From Gymnogyps californianus (lineage: Eukaryota > Chordata > Aves > Accipitriformes > Cathartidae), in assembly GCF_018139145.2 (NCBI RefSeq), contig NC_059471.1, positions 209,269,494 to 209,333,493 of the forward strand: a stretch of DNA of 64,000 nucleotides. Direction: 5' to 3'. Shown piece after piece: positions 25,731 through 39,385 of this stretch. The first letter of the stretch is position 1. The number at the start of each line of letters is the position of its first letter. The notes under the pieces are model-generated. The model saw nothing but the letters and a program-made list of their open reading frames with translations. It was not told the origin of the DNA and made no database searches. Both the position numbers and the translations under genes were made by a program.

Positions 25731-26409
25731 GAATGGGGAAGAAAGCAGCAAAATCACACAAAGCTCTTATAAACCTTGCTGTTACCCTGAACACACAGAG
25801 GTTAATGTCAGATGAATACAATATTATGTGCCTTAGATCAGCACAACAATCCAAAATAATGTTTTCATTTGGACAGAACTGGTGGAAAATGTTGAATAAA
25901 TGGAAACTTCCTTTTTCATTGACAATTCATTTTGATGGAAAACGCCTGCCTAATCCTTGTAATATACTACCAGACAGTCCCATAAGGCAAATTCTCTGTT
26001 TAAGCATGACTTTTAGAGAGAACGGTCATCAGCCAGGTTGCTTCAGTGCTTTGCCATCTCAGCTCAGCTCTGACTTATTTGCCAGCTCAAATCTGGGGTG
26101 CCAATTGTGGTGGTGAACAGTGTGAACTGGTCAGTCACTCGTTTCACACACGCCACAGATCAGTTCCTGTATGATAGTGCTTTTTCATTTACCACATATG
26201 CTGAACTGCATTTGACCTGGTGGTGAAAGGTTTCATTTACCATTACAGTCACTTCAGCTGTGCAGTCTCCAGTCTATATGCTGATTTATGGATGAATGTA
26301 TTTGCATATGGCAAACATCCACACAGCTTTATAAGTTTGCATTTATGCCAATAAATGTAAAGTCAGGGCTATGATACTAGTATGAGTAATGTTTTTATTA
26401 GAAATAGCT

Positions 26410-26475
26410 CTGTTTGGGGTTTTTGTTGTCATTGGGGTTTTTTGTTTTGTTTTGTTTTGTGCTGGTTTTTTTAAA
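26410..26475. repeat. T/G-rich low-complexity tract with TTTTG repeats
   Basis: The tract GGGGTTTTTGTTG...GGGGTTTTTT passes into four or so TTTTG units at about 26441-26461. A simple low-complexity block without coding content. Confidence 0.85.
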
Positions 26476-26545
26476 TGCACGTAAGGATAAAATTCCATTC
26501 CATTTCCAGTTTAAGACACAGAGACACTGCTAAAAAAAACAACCC

Positions 26546-26595
26546 CTTATTTCTTCTTATTATTTCTTCTTCTTTATTTCTTATTTCTTTCTTAT
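26546..26595. repeat. Pyrimidine (TTC/TTA) microsatellite
   Basis: An interrupted run of TTTCTTCTTATTA-type units, pyrimidine rich on the plus strand. On the SEMA3A sense strand it is purine rich (GAA-like). It is short and impure. Confidence 0.75.
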
Positions 26596-26697
26596 AACTG
26601 GTCCTTAGCAGGTATACATGGGGATCACCTTGTCCCTGGGGGCAGGACTGAGCATGAATCCTGACACTGATGGAGAAATCTCCAGGCTGATCTTGGA

Positions 26698-26800
26698 GAC
26701 AGGAACATAAGAACAGTGATATCCAGCCAGACCAAAAGCCAGTCTAATGCAGTGACTACTGATGACCAGCCATGGATGATTAAGAAAAGAACATGAGGAC
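26698..26800. repeat. Possible ancient sauropsid interspersed repeat
   Basis: GGAACATAAGAACAGTGATA then CCAGCCAGACCAAAAGCCAG resembles a reptile/bird repeat beginning AACATAAGAACGGCCATACT then GGGTCAGACCAAAGGTCC. The 3' part (GATGACCAGCCATGG... AAGAAC) keeps the order loosely. I cannot name the family. Confidence 0.35.
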
Positions 26801-26874
26801 AGGAGAAAACATAGTTCCTGATAGTCCTTATATCAGAGCTGAAGAAAATTGTGCTAGATTTTTTGGAGTGAGTT

Positions 26875-26940
26875 TTTTAGTTTGGTTTGGGTTGTGTTTG
26901 GGTTTTTTGTTGTTGGTTTGTTTGTTGTTTTTTTTTTTTT
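26875..26940. repeat. T/G-rich low-complexity tract with poly(T)
   Basis: TTTGG/GTTTGGGTT-type repeats lead into about 14 T. On the minus (SEMA3A sense) strand this reads as an A-run followed by AACAAACAAACC-type sequence. Simple repeat, no body of a retroelement recognised. Confidence 0.8.
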
Positions 26941-29319
26941 AAATACTATTTGATCTCCTCCATATCTGGCCTAATTAACTGACTACTGCAGAAAGCTCAT
27001 TTTTGTGTAGTTTCAATATCAACACTGCTAACACCCTGTACAAATACTAAAAGCCGATGTCCTGGTTTTCAGAAATTTTTACTGTAAGTAAGCTGTCATT
27101 CTCTCTACAACGTACACGAGTTCCTTCAATTAATGTTAACACCGTCTTGATGAAACATCATGACAAATATTCATTCATTCTTTGTTTCCTGGTATGAGCA
27201 AAGGAGAAAAGATCCACCTCCCACCCACATTCTGTAACAGATTTAGGAATGCAAGACCTTTCATGCTTGAATCATCCACTATGCAATGCAAACATTTATA
27301 CCCACTGAAACACAAAACACATCATTCATTATTTTGAAACTTAATTTTGAATTAGACATTTACATTGAGGAGCAGCTAAAAATAACTTGCAGCAGGGTGT
27401 GGCGTAATTTTGCACTGTTTATGGACCTGGTCCAAGTATGGGTGTGTAAATAGCTTCATATTTGTATACATTTTGTAGGTAAATGCATGCATGCACCTGA
27501 GGATACTTTCAGATTTCAGAGAGTTTGGGAAGTTTCTTCCCTCAGCTTAGCTTCACAGAGGGATAGGCTGAGCTTAGCAAGACCCAAAAAATCCCTTTGG
27601 AAGAGTAGCCAGGTGGGAGAGAGCTTCTGGTCTCAATAGGACAAAGCAGGGGAAGGAGTTTCCCATGTTGCATTTACACTCCATGTACCCTGCCACTGGC
27701 TGGCAATTTTGTATAGATGTCTGATGTCTGCTTGTCCTTTAGTTATCACTTGAACAGGCTCAGAGACTTTCTTACATAAGTGGCCTCCTTTATATATGAA
27801 TCTGCTGTATATATGTTAATATATAATGCAATTTCTACCTTTCAACATCATCCTTGGCCAGCACTAGAGAAGTGTTAGGATGCCTCTGTTCCAAGACATC
27901 ATAGACTTGTTTACTCATGAGTTACTCTGTGGGTTGTTCTCTGATTGCAAGCATAGTTTAAGTAACAGCTCCAATTAATTAAGTCGATGCCCCTTACAGC
28001 CTACTGAAGGACTTCACAGCCAACTGCACCAGAAATCAGAAGTAGTGCAAATGTGTTTCCTATTGGATTTTATGCCACAAATGGTTTCCGCTCCTATTTT
28101 TAATAGAAAACATTCTTTTTACTTCCTTCTTTAAATGTATACCTATCATAAAATGTGAAAAACTTTATTGCCCCACCACCCTCTACTGCATTTGAGACTT
28201 TCTGCATTTTCTTAACGTGTGACATAGGCCACAATAAATTTTAGGATAATAGAAGTGTCTGCACAAGTGGCTACATCTGAGCGGCTGCAATTTGAGATTC
28301 CTCTTGCTGTTTTGCAAAGAGCACTGAGAGCCCATTGACAAGATGTCTGGGGTGAGGGAGCACATGGCCCCGTGCTCGCTGTCCCACTTTGTCAGACTGA
28401 TGTTTGAAAAGGAGCAGGGATTCCTTGCTCTCCTGCTAGCGTAAGCAGCTATTTGGAGTGGCAGGAAAGCAGCTCTGGAGTCTCCTGCTGTGGGGAGATC
28501 TCCTGGGCCCCCTCCAATGAGCTTATGTGAGAAGCAGGCAGTAGCAACTTTCACTCAAAGTGCCTGGAGCCATAGCTACAGTAAATAAGTAATACTCCAG
28601 TAAGGGATAAAAGTTTCCACAATGCTGTGCCCTTTTTTGATAGATATGGGAATGGTTATTGAAACAGAACAACTGCGTTATGGAAACCCTATTCCAACAT
28701 TGCAGTATTACTTATCTAAAGTTACTGTGCTTGAATCAGTAGAATTGCTTCAAGGCTGATTTGTGTCCAATGTGTGCTCTTTGTTATGTTCACACAGATG
28801 GACTTCTGCACAGAAGGTTTTAATGGAAAGACCTGTTAACAGGGAAAAAGGGGGAGGGCTTGGATAAGTTATGGTATTCCTTCGCTCAAAAACTCAGTTT
28901 AAACTTGCTCAGGCATTCAAAAATATCTGATCAAATTTTATAGTGATACACATACTTAAAAGGACTCAAAGATCCAGCAGACTGAGTGAGGGTCTTTCAT
29001 AGTGACTTCAGTTGACGTTGTAGCCTACTGGACATGAGGATGCAATGAACCACAGCAAGGCAATGAATGCTCTTCCTGTGGCAGAGCACAGTGGAGCCGT
29101 GGGATAAGCAGGATCAAGAGGGATCGTTACTGAATGAAAACTTTCATTTGGGAACAGAACAATATTTTGAACAGTTTTTGCCTCATTTCTTCCCATTAAC
29201 TGGGCAGAGCTCAAAAATTTCAAGTGATCCCTACAATTGCTTGGTTTTGTTGATTTATTATTTCGTAATGAAGAAGATCTTGTATAACCTCCCAAAAGGG
29301 CACTTCACACCTCGAGTGC

Positions 29320-29375
29320 CATGTACATTGAAATCAATGGGACTACTCATGTGAGTGGGAGTTTGTAAGATCAGT
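29320..29375. repeat. Sauropsid repeat relic (CATTGAAATCAATGGGACTACTC type)
   Basis: ACATTGAAATCAATGGGACT, then ACTCATGTGAGTGGGAG and TTTGTAAGATCAG, follows a second dispersed reptile/bird family (CCATTGACTTCAATGGGACT, ACTCATGTGAGTAAAG, TTTGCAGGATC). The centre is a clear imperfect palindrome. Confidence 0.45.
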
Positions 29376-30288
29376 TCTTTTTTTCATGTGTAATCTCCTG
29401 GTAAATACCGGGACAAATCACATTTCATTACAGGAATATTAGTGTGATTGAGCAAATCCCAGAGCCTTTGAATAATTGTCCTTTATAAATTCAGTGAATG
29501 AAATTGCATTTAACTTTGTGAGTTCTTTTCAGCACAACTTAACCAGATCAAATTAGTGCGCAGAAGCTTTTTGAGAAAGAAAATGTGTGTTGTAAATGAT
29601 TACAGGGGTGACACAAGCTATTTACTGAATTATGGAGCCTGAATGAAATACATCATCGTATTTGGAGGTAAGTAGATGGAAACTACAAAACAGTGTCGGG
29701 GGAAATGATATTGGTAAACTACAGCAACAGTCCCGTGTTATCTCATGATTAAGGGGTAGGTACATAATCCACATCACCTTTGGAGGTGAACTTTACTTTG
29801 GAAACATTTTCTAGTCCTTGCGCCTGCCTAATCACAGTTTTTGGAGCTGTTTCAGGCATAAATGGCTTAGTAAATCTTTCTCTCTCCATATATATACATG
29901 CCAATTCCATCTAAGCAGACACGAGGTACAATAAAACATGTCGAAAATTGTCTGGCTCAGAGCCTATTAAGATTTTTATTTTACTCTATGTTCCTCATTT
30001 TCCTACTGTTTACTTTCACTTTTTCACCTTTTTGGATGCATGAAGAGCTGTATCTTTTGAAGGATACATTGAGCATGTACTGAAGTACAACAGCAGAGCA
30101 GAATAGTGAAATGCTGAGCAGTTTGTAAGGAAGATTAAAGTAATGATTATTTTGGGTGCCTCCTGGGTCAGATACTGACATAATTCAGAATAATACTAAA
30201 ATCCTTTACATTTCTTCCACTCCTATCACACTTGTCTGCCAGACTTTCGGTGAAGTTCTACATTTGCTTACTGCTTAGATCTTGTGCC

Positions 30289-30337
30289 TTTTTTTTCTTT
30301 TTTTCTTTTTTTTTCCCCTCAGGAGGGAGGGAGGGTG
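30289..30337. repeat. T-rich tract followed by GGGA repeats
   Basis: T-runs interrupted by single C (30289-30318) are followed by AGGAGGGAGGGAGGGTGG, three to four GGGA units. The plus strand has four closely spaced G3 runs nearby, compatible with a G-quadruplex. Confidence 0.75.
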
Positions 30338-31758
30338 GCTTTTTTAGCTTATCTTTGTTGAAATATTAAAAGAAGTAGAAAATGTATAGTAGTGGGAGAC
30401 CTGATATTGCTTTTTAAGATTCATTTTCCCCAAGTGGTCATTATTACAGCAGATCTATTTAAGGCATGGGAGTTTCCATACCTGTGAATAGGTTAAAGTT
30501 TTATGGTGCTGCTTTTCACAGCACTTTGAAATGCAATAAACTTTGCCAGGAGCTAGCTAGAGAATTATTTACATATCTCCCTTCCTACCTCAGCTGACCA
30601 TTCACATGCAAATGGGAGCTTTGACAGCTTCTCCACACATTTATGAAACCCAGTGATCTGTCCATTTTTCAACTCAGAATGAAAGATATGACAATGCCTT
30701 AGAATAAAGCCCTGCCAGACTCTAGATGATTAGTTTCTTACTCTGCAACACTGAATATGGAAAAAAAAAACCCAAACCAAAAACTTTCTTGGAATGGAAA
30801 ATTTTGGGAGCACAGTGAATGCATTTTGGTCACAAAATAAGTATTGATTTCTTAGAGACCACCTGGGGGCCAGCAGTTTTACAAACTATTTGAAAGGCAG
30901 AGCTGACTTAAGCTCTTGCTTTTTCCTCCCTTCGTCACTCAGAACCCAACAAAATAACTCAGCCCCTCAACCCCCCTGATTTTTAGGGTAGGTTCAAATC
31001 ATTGCACTGTGGGCACACCATGACATCAGGTGAGCAAAATGAATAGCAGACACTTAAGCTGGCCCTGCCTGTTAAACCCCATATTTGAAGAAACTTGATT
31101 TGTACTGCTGAGAACTTGCCCATAGTACGTACTCACTCATAAGTGGGTCCCAGAACAGTTCACCTCTGCATAGAACAGGTTCATGGTCTGGCCTCGCACA
31201 TGCAAGCAATTGCCTCTTAAAATCTGGTGTCCGAGAGAGTTGACTGAGTGGTTCAGCTCAGGACAATATTGTGCTTTCATGGTGATTGTCAAAAATCATT
31301 GCTATTCTACCCACTCGCCAGTTGTTATTTTAAAGGAAAACTTGTCTTAACACCTAAAGTCTCCTTTTCTGGTGTGGTTTCAGTGTCTTATAACCAGAAA
31401 CAACTACACATTTCCTAGTCTAAAAAGCTGTATTTCACCTCTCCTCATGTAATGCACATACATTGATCACTTCCATATGTCTGGCATAAGGTAAAATAGT
31501 TTCTATGCATAGTAATGGGGGTGAATCTACAGTGAAACAAAATTCAGTGTTTGTCATATTCTTACACGCTGATAGAAAAAGTTTTTAAGAGAGTGGCAGT
31601 TACGAGAAATGACCTTAAAAAGGCTGTTTATGGTCTCAGCTATGGCAACTGTGTTCAAAAACTAGAAGTTGCATTGCTCGGTCTTGTCCTCAGTCCCTTT
31701 GGTGCAATGTCAACTAGCAGTATCAGTGGTCTAAACATGCATCACTGCAGTCACAGTC

Positions 31759-31792
31759 ATTTAATGAAGTTACACTTGATTTACACCAGAAT
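31759..31792. repeat. Partial sauropsid palindromic repeat relic
   Basis: AATGAAGTTACACTTGATTT then ACACCAG matches the AATGGAGTTACTCCTGATTT, ACACCAG arm of the dispersed family. The other arm is not evident. Confidence 0.42.
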
Positions 31793-33195
31793 AATTGATG
31801 ATAGCTTAAAATGTCTAATATAGAATAATAATACACAGGAGACTTGACACTGCTGTCTTCGAAGACAAATGAAAAAGTTTCTTTACTCCAGTAAATAGAA
31901 CCTATTACGTTGGTCTCTGTTGGTCTGTTTGCCAATGGGCAAACTTAGCTCTTCTAGTGCCAGCAAAACTGTCAGAAAACTATGTAGCACGTGGTCAAGT
32001 AAGATACTGTAGTATAACAAGTCAAACTACAAACTTGTGCCTGAAGTTCAAAAGTACACCAAAATCATACAAAATCTTGTATTTGCTCTGTATTTCTTAA
32101 TTAATGGCATGAAAACCAGTACTTTATTACAGAAAAAGAATGTTATTCAAAACAACCATTACATCATGTAAGTGGCATGAGGAAGTATAAAAACAAAGAA
32201 AAATCCTTGAGTTAATTCACTGAAGGTAATACTTAAATGCTGCATTTAAGGTATGTATGTGGAATATATGAACAATCAATTTTATTTTCACATAGGCCAG
32301 GCTGATGAAGGAGACAGGTGCTTTCTTACGTATTTTAGGAATGAGGATGTGAATCTTACAGAGATGCAGAATTCCACTTCTGAATTTATTATAGCAGTTA
32401 ATCCTCATTATTAGGTTTGAACTAGGGCTGTCAAGCAACAGTTTTCCAGTGAGTGAGTCACAAATGATAGGCAATTATAACTGACTGAACTGATTACTGA
32501 ATATTTCCCCAAGTGGCTAAGAAAGGCTGCCCTCATCCTGGAGGAGGCTGGGAAGCATTTTGGGTATTGAAAGCCAGAAAAGGGGCTGTGTGCAGGAAGA
32601 AATACAAGTTTTGTGTCCAGAATCTGTTGGGAAGGAAAACACGTACACTTGTAGGGGCAGAGGAGTATTAAACACCGATGGCCTGGTAAGGTATGTTCAG
32701 ACTGGGTGGAAATGGGAGGAAGTGCCCAAAGTGAGGTTTTTAGTTTTGTCTGATAAGCACAAGAAAAAAATTTACATTTTTGAACTCCCTCTTAATTTTA
32801 AAATATGATTATCAGCTATGATTAGAAAAAAAGAGAAGCCTAGCTTAAACTCAGAGAAATAGGCCAGGATCTTGCAAGCACTCACATACCTTTCGTAGAC
32901 AGTATTGCAAAGACTAAACACAAAGGCTTCTCTTCTCCAGAGTAATCTGTAATCACCTTCACAGTGTATTTAGTGTGAAATAGAGGTGGATACTCTAAAA
33001 AACATTGTGAATGTTCCTGTATAGGACCGTCTGGAATATCCAAATTGAATTAAATTAAGTATGCTTTCCAGATAATAGGCATGTGTTTCATGTCACAGGC
33101 ATACACAGCTGTGAATATAATTATTATAATCACTTTAAAGTACCTGTAAGGCCTTTGTATGTTGATCAAAAATAAGTTCTGACTGAACTTTGAAT

Positions 33196-33235
33196 ATACA
33201 CGTCAATGGGATTATTCTGAGAGTAGGATACAGCT
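33196..33235. repeat. Possible sauropsid repeat relic
   Basis: CACGTCAATGGGATTATTCT then GAGAGTAGGATACAG resembles the CTTCAATGGGATTACTCATG, AGTAAGGATA portion of the same dispersed class as at 29320. Confidence 0.35.
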
Positions 33236-33269
33236 CTGAATAAGCATGGCAAGTCTCTGACCTCAAAAA

Positions 33270-33340
33270 ATTCCTCATGAGATCACTTAATACCACTTTA
33301 CAGGTGAAGAAGCTGACACAGAAGAGCCAAAAAATTAATA
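33270..33340. repeat. Possible ancient MIR/L2-like relic
   Basis: ACCACTTTACAGGTGAAGAA then GCTGACACAGAAGAG resembles the CCATTTTACAGATGAGGAAA, CTGAGGCACAGAGAG core shared by MIR and L2 elements. A similar CCATTTGCAGGTGAGGATAA occurs at about 33440-33462, so two fragments may be present. Confidence 0.42.
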
Positions 33341-36300
33341 GGATTTCACATTTATGGTACTTTCTTTGATCCCCACTACAGTACAGACTTCCTGTGTATC
33401 ATCAGCTGTGGTGCTGGGTTTCTGTTAACCTCCAACCTCCATTTGCAGGTGAGGATAACAAAACTTTCCTAATTTGTGTGACTGTTGTCCAGTAAAGAGT
33501 GTGAGTTCCAGTGGGGGTTAAACGAATGCCGAAAGACACAAAACTGTAAAAGGAAGGAAAAGGAAGTAGAATACGCAGTAGATTACAGTTCCATCACAGA
33601 TGGGAAACAAAATCTGAAAAAGTAGAATTAGAAATCTATGTTAATCTTGATCTCAATACTCCAGGCTGCAGAGAAAAACAAAATTTTCAACATATAATAA
33701 TATTATTATTACTTTATTTCATAACACCTCTTTAAAAAGAGCTATGAGTAATTTACTTTCAAACAAATTCCTAAATCTTTTCACTTGAGATGAAATCTTG
33801 CTTGCCTATTTCTTGGAGGTCAGTTTTTATGGCTAGAGTACAAACGACTGAGGATACGTATTTAGAACAGCAATATGGACGGAGGTTTACCGTACTGATA
33901 ACCGCACAGCCAACACCCTGCAAATACTGCTTCGCTAATGTTTAGGACATTTCAGGGAAGTGCCAACGAGAGCTCTTTGAAAATGTTATAATACCCTCCT
34001 ATACATCTGAATAAACACCTGGTCTTGGTGGATGGAGTCTGACACATCTTGGAAGAGCAGCAATTTAGAAATAAAGCGATTTCCTAACTATGCAATTTGC
34101 AGGTAGCCCAGGAATGCATTTTTATTGTTGTCCGCAAGGCCATCAGAGCAAGAAGTTTTGATACAGCCATTCATCTGCTGTAGCAGAAGGGAGTATGAGA
34201 AAAAAAGCAATCTGGAAGATAAAGTTTTCTTTCCCAGATCCCCAGACATCGTTTCTGCTGTCCCTCCTATCACTCAACAGGAACTGGCATTTCCCACATG
34301 GGCCTAGGAGAATGGAGACGGTGTACAGGACCTAGAGTGATGGAGATGAGACCAAGTTGGCCTACAGATACTAGAGCAACACTCATCATCACTGATATGA
34401 CCCTTGTTGTGTTTTGAGAAAAAGAGCTTCATCAGGAGTCAGAACCATTTCAGACTATACATTCATGCAAAAGTAGTAAAGTTGCACTGGGAAATCCATA
34501 AAGGAAGTAAAAGTAATATTAACACCCTGAAATCTCCACTTCATCTTAAGAGACCTGTCTATGCCTTGGCCAGGCGTGGGATCCGTGTCTAGCAAAGGAT
34601 AGCTATTGCCATTCCAGTGTCAGCTGGTGATAAAAGCTGTACCCTGCACTCTCTGCAGCTCTTTTGGATGCTTGTGAGCTGTATTTATCGTCTGTTGCCT
34701 CTAGAAAAGGCCACCATTCCCTCCCCCTTGAAAGGCAGCTCTAAATCCTTTAAATTATCTCACAGAGCTTTTTTGTGTCCTTTTCTCACACAAGGCTGGA
34801 ATTTCAAAAGGAGCCAAGAGGGGCCGTCAGAACCAACATGAGCTTTGCTTCATTAGAGTGGAGAGTAAAGGAGAGCTTTCTTTTTCCTCCTTCCACAAGT
34901 CAGATGAAAGCAAATAACTACTTCATTCCTCAGATTGTTCCCCGCAAGATCCAACTTTGCACGAAAATATTTATAAGAGATGAGAATTTTATTTGACTGC
35001 TCACTTCTAAAGTTTCTGCAACATCCAGCTGGAGAGATAAGCAGGCAGCCCAACAAATGTCAAACAACTTTAAAACATTAGAAGAATGGCAAAAACTTCT
35101 GGCTTTACTGCGTTTGGCTATCAAACAGCAAAGGATGAAAACTAGATGTGACACAAAGTAGACTAGTGCTCACCTGTTTCGGGGATTGCTGTAGATGTGT
35201 CTAGCTCAAGGGGAATCCGTAATCCCCAAAGTAAGAAAAGAAATCCCCCAAACTGTAAGTCTATTCAGAATTTTTAGAAATGAACCTGAATTAGGTTTCA
35301 TCCTGCTCTCACTATCGAAATAGTTCAGCTGAAAAAGGGGAGAACCAGGGCTGAGGCACCTGTCCTCTGAGTTGTACATATGCATATGTATTTTTATTTG
35401 CAAACTATGCTATATGAAATTGAGTCTTGAATACATTTTTCTTTTAAAGTGTAGAAACATTCAGAAAGTAACAGAGCTGGTCAGGGGACAGCTTACTGAA
35501 AGCTCCAAATAATTAAGCTATTAAATTAGTAAAGCTCTGCAGCCCCAGACTGTCACTTCCAGCATGTGTCACTGGATTTGGGATGAGCTTATTAAGGAGG
35601 AGACACATGGGAAAAGTGAGATGTAAGTTAGATAATTGTTTTAAGAATATGAAGAATGTAGTGGCACTGTATATTTCTCGGTATAACTGAAAGTTTGATG
35701 CAAATTTAGATAGAGTCACAGGTGACCTCAAGATCACAGATACTGAGGGCATACATAAGTTTAATCAGCTGGGTTTTTACACAACTTTAAATACTCATTT
35801 AAGCAGAGACAGTTTCTTAAATTAGGATGCTTTGGATCAGAATACAGCCTAAGTTCTTCCATAGCATTTAATTGGTACCTTCTTTTTATACCTTCCCAGA
35901 AAGAAAGAAACTAAATGAATGAACAAGGAGCTTGATTCCTTTTACAGTCACTGAAAAGAGATGAGCACCCTTAAAGTCTCATTCAGTCTGCCTAACCCAA
36001 GATTAGCTCTCTGGAGGTACCTCTCCTTCCATTGACAGTGAAAAGAGCCTAATGTGGCTGACTATGTCAGTCAAAAAGAAAGAGAAAGACACCACAGAGA
36101 ACCTCCTGTGGTGCAGAAGAAAGGCTACAGCACTCTTAAGATTTCTGATGCTCTCAACAGCTGTGGCCATCCTTTTCTCTCTTGTACATTGGGGCACTAT
36201 CCCACTTGGAAAAAAATAGGAAAAAAGTCAAGTAAATGTACTATCCCCACAGTTATTCTCACCATCCACAGCTGTTACTGGAAGAGAGCAGCTAACCTAT

Positions 36301-39120
36301 ATGAAGGCTGTATGTGGGAGGACCGTGAACTTGCAGACATTCCTGAAGGGAGCTTTAATCCTGCAAGGGAAGGAATTTGCTGAATCGCCCACCAGCACCA
36401 GCACAACACCAGCAGCAACTTTCACATGTAAGCTTAATTAACAAGAGCACCAGGACAAGCTACAGAACTTCCATTTAAAATTTTGACGTAGAGCTGCCAG
36501 GGTCCACCCCACACATTTGCTTAAAAATAAGCGCGTGGGAGCCTGAAGACAATTTTACCCTTTTTAGCTTTCAAACAACTGGAAAATGTCACAACCATTG
36601 ACACCACTTAGAAGGATTTGTTTTCTTCTCAGTCACTTAGGCACTGCCTCAGGTGAAGATGTGATTTTGCTTCACATTGAACTATGGTCAAGTCAGGCTC
36701 CAGCTGATGGAGAAAATGTTCAAAGTATTGGAGCAACTCTGTGTTGCTTGTGCTTCCATTGCAATGTTCCAGGTATGCACGAGAGAAAAAGCCTGTGGCC
36801 CAGAGGAAGTAAATTAAAAAGATGACTCTCTAACAGCAGCTGTGGGCATTAAAGGCCATATGCAGAATCAGTGATTAGGCAAACCAAAACCATATTAAAA
36901 GGATCAGAGTATAGCAATGCATTAAATAAAACCTGAAAAACACTTCCAAGCAAAAAGAAAGAGTTAAAAATACAAATAATTTAGTGGTTTCTTCTCAGAT
37001 GGAACTCCATGTAAATGCTTTCTGTACATACGGAGGCACACACAGGAGAGATTATCATAAATAACCCATTTACATTGTAGCAACCTGCAAGGACCGGGTT
37101 TCTTATTTTAAATATTTTGCTAAATCTTATGGAATAAATACACACCTGAATAAAGCCTAAGCAAATAGATAGGTACTTCAGTCCTGATCAAAAAACTTCA
37201 AGCACAGAAGCAGATTTTAAGGCAGACTTCACGTATCAGGAGGTCCATTGAGCTCAGTGAAACTATGGATGTTTAAATTCCTCACTAGGTCAGAGCTTTA
37301 AAGATTCTGTAACAAACAGCAAAAGTAAGTGCTGCACACCTTGTCCATAGCGAAAGAGTAGAGTTTCCATTGCTGTCAATGCAGCACCTTCCATGAATAA
37401 TTTGCAAACCGTACAGCACAAATAATTATAGAGAACTCCAGCTTCTCAGAAAAGGGAGGCTCTGTAATTCAGAAACCACTTTTTCCACTGGAATTAAATG
37501 GGAAAGTTGGAAACACAAAATGAAAGTGTTGGGCTAGGTTTTCACTCTCCTTGTTCCAATTACACTGCCTGTCTCAGGCCCTAATTAGCTAGCTGAAAAT
37601 TTCCCTATATAGGCAAGATCTGAGCTTAGGCACTTCCTTCATCAGCTTCTCCCTCCTGTCAGCCTGTGGGGCATGTCAGAGGCAGGCAGGGTAGTCTTAC
37701 CATCTCCCCTGACAGTTCTCAGGTCTCGTGAAGACCCCACTCAACCAACATTAGAAAGACCAACACACAGATCTTCTCTGAAGGACTCATCATTTTGGGG
37801 CAAAAAAAAGGCTGAAGAGGCTGTGGCTACCTCTGACATCTTCACTGCCTCCCAGCCTCCTGCACTGACTGAACAGTGAGGTCCGAGAGCGCCGGAGCCG
37901 TGCAGAAATGTCGTCAGACACAGTGGAAGGTGAAACCTGTGCCTAAGCTGCAAACATCACTGGTTTGTCTTCCTTCACAGTCTTCTTCCTAAGTCTGGGC
38001 TGCTTTTCTCTCCTTTTCAGGCATGTTAGAGAGGCTTTTCCCTCAGACAGTACTCTTACAACGTAGTTTAAGCAAAAGTCTTTTTAAGCAGATGCCTTGA
38101 AATCTGAGACAAACTCTAATACTGGTCCCAACCCAAGAGAGACAGGCTCCCTTGCCAATATTTCTCTCCCCATTTCCTTCTCCCACTTTGTCCTGCTTTC
38201 CCAATATTTGTGGAGGTATTGAATTGTGAGTTATAGAGTTTGATGGAAAGGAAAAACCGCAATCAAACCCACCGGCAGGTCATCAACTACAACCAGACTG
38301 GGTCAACAAACTACAAACCAGGTATCGTATTTACACTAGCGTACATACAGGTAATTCAGTGCGGTGTCATTCCTCCCTCGTCACGGCATGTTGGACAGAT
38401 TGAAACGGACAGAAGTTTTGCCATTGCTTTCACTAGGGCCAGGATTTCATCTGCATAAAAATCCATCCTATAAAATTGTAAATCAACTGCACATCAAGGA
38501 TGGAGTAGTTCTCACTATCACTGCAACTTTAAACAAGACACTTATTTTTAATATGGCTTGAATTGGAGCCAGGGAGTAATAGAGCTAAATCTGTATGCAA
38601 TGCTTTTCCAGTTACTTATTCTCAAGTAATATGTATCCAATTGAGCAACAATAACAAAGGAGAACCACACATGTACTCTTACAAAACATACTTACAGCAT
38701 TTAGTAATTTTCAATAGACAAATAGGACGCGACAGATGGATTTGAGAAAGTTGGGTTCACAAGATTTACTCATCGGGATTGCCTTAGGAGAAATCTGTAA
38801 ATTAAGGAATCGTTAATGGAAACTCTCTCTTTCTTTGGGCTTATATGTTTATATTTAAAGGTTACTGCAGCTGGTTCCATCTCTGTTTGTGCCGTTACCT
38901 CCCCATACAGAGGACAGCAAAAGAAAATAGGAAACAAAACATGATACAAGAAATCCATCTGGAGTTAAGACTATATTTATTGTTTTAAACTTTGCACACT
39001 CAACTTGATCACCATCTTTCTGAGAACTCTGTGCTCAACAGAAGTTTCCTGAACAGAATCTGTGACCTAGTGACACAATATAGAGACTTACAACCAACAC
39101 CGAAATTGAAGCCAATGAGA

Positions 39121-39139
39121 TTAAAAAAAAAAAAAACAA
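39121..39139. repeat. Poly(A) run
   Basis: About 14 A followed by CAAAACCC and further A/C-rich sequence. No retroelement body is recognised upstream. Confidence 0.8.
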
Positions 39140-39334
39140 AACCCAAAAAACCAACAACAAACCCCTCCATGTTCTTTAAGGAAAGATTCCTTTACTTTTG
39201 ACATATCAACAATGACATTTCTTGTTACTTTACAATAAAGACACAAAGTCTTTGAAGGACACAAAAAGAGGAGCTCAGAGATTGAAGGGCTCAACTGAGC
39301 TTTCGGTTTTATAGCTGGTTTTACCACATTTAGG

Positions 39335-39385
39335 CTACGATCCAGAATTGACTGACTTCAATGAACTTTGGATCAGGCCTTTAAT
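39335..39385. repeat. Sauropsid repeat relic (palindromic GATCC...GGATC ends)
   Basis: ACGATCCAGAATTGACTGAC then TTCAATGAACTTTGGATCAG resembles an imperfect palindrome with GATCC/GGATC arms and a TTGACTTCAATG centre, a combination known from many bird introns. Confidence 0.42.

Larger units (their letters stand above)
15699..26400 (-). other. SEMA3A: SEMA3A intron 1, middle segment
   Basis: AT-rich non-coding sequence with an AAAGC tandem run (about 15983-16007), an AT palindrome (21210-21225), a perfect hairpin (23613-23634) and an L2/MIR-like relic (about 24675-24865). Opposed open frames of 113 and 115 codons at 22951-23468 have no recognised domain. No splice-flanked SEMA3A exon was found. 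Confidence 0.6.

Noticed and set aside
25721..26116. 131-codon plus-strand frame in intron 1
   Set aside because: No domain, no splice or promoter context, and no recognisable relatives. A frame of this length is expected occasionally by chance in 64 kb.
30289..30337. T-run plus GGGA run as a transcription terminator or origin
   Set aside because: A factor-independent terminator is not meaningful in a vertebrate intron, and no other origin-like evidence is present; it is simple sequence.
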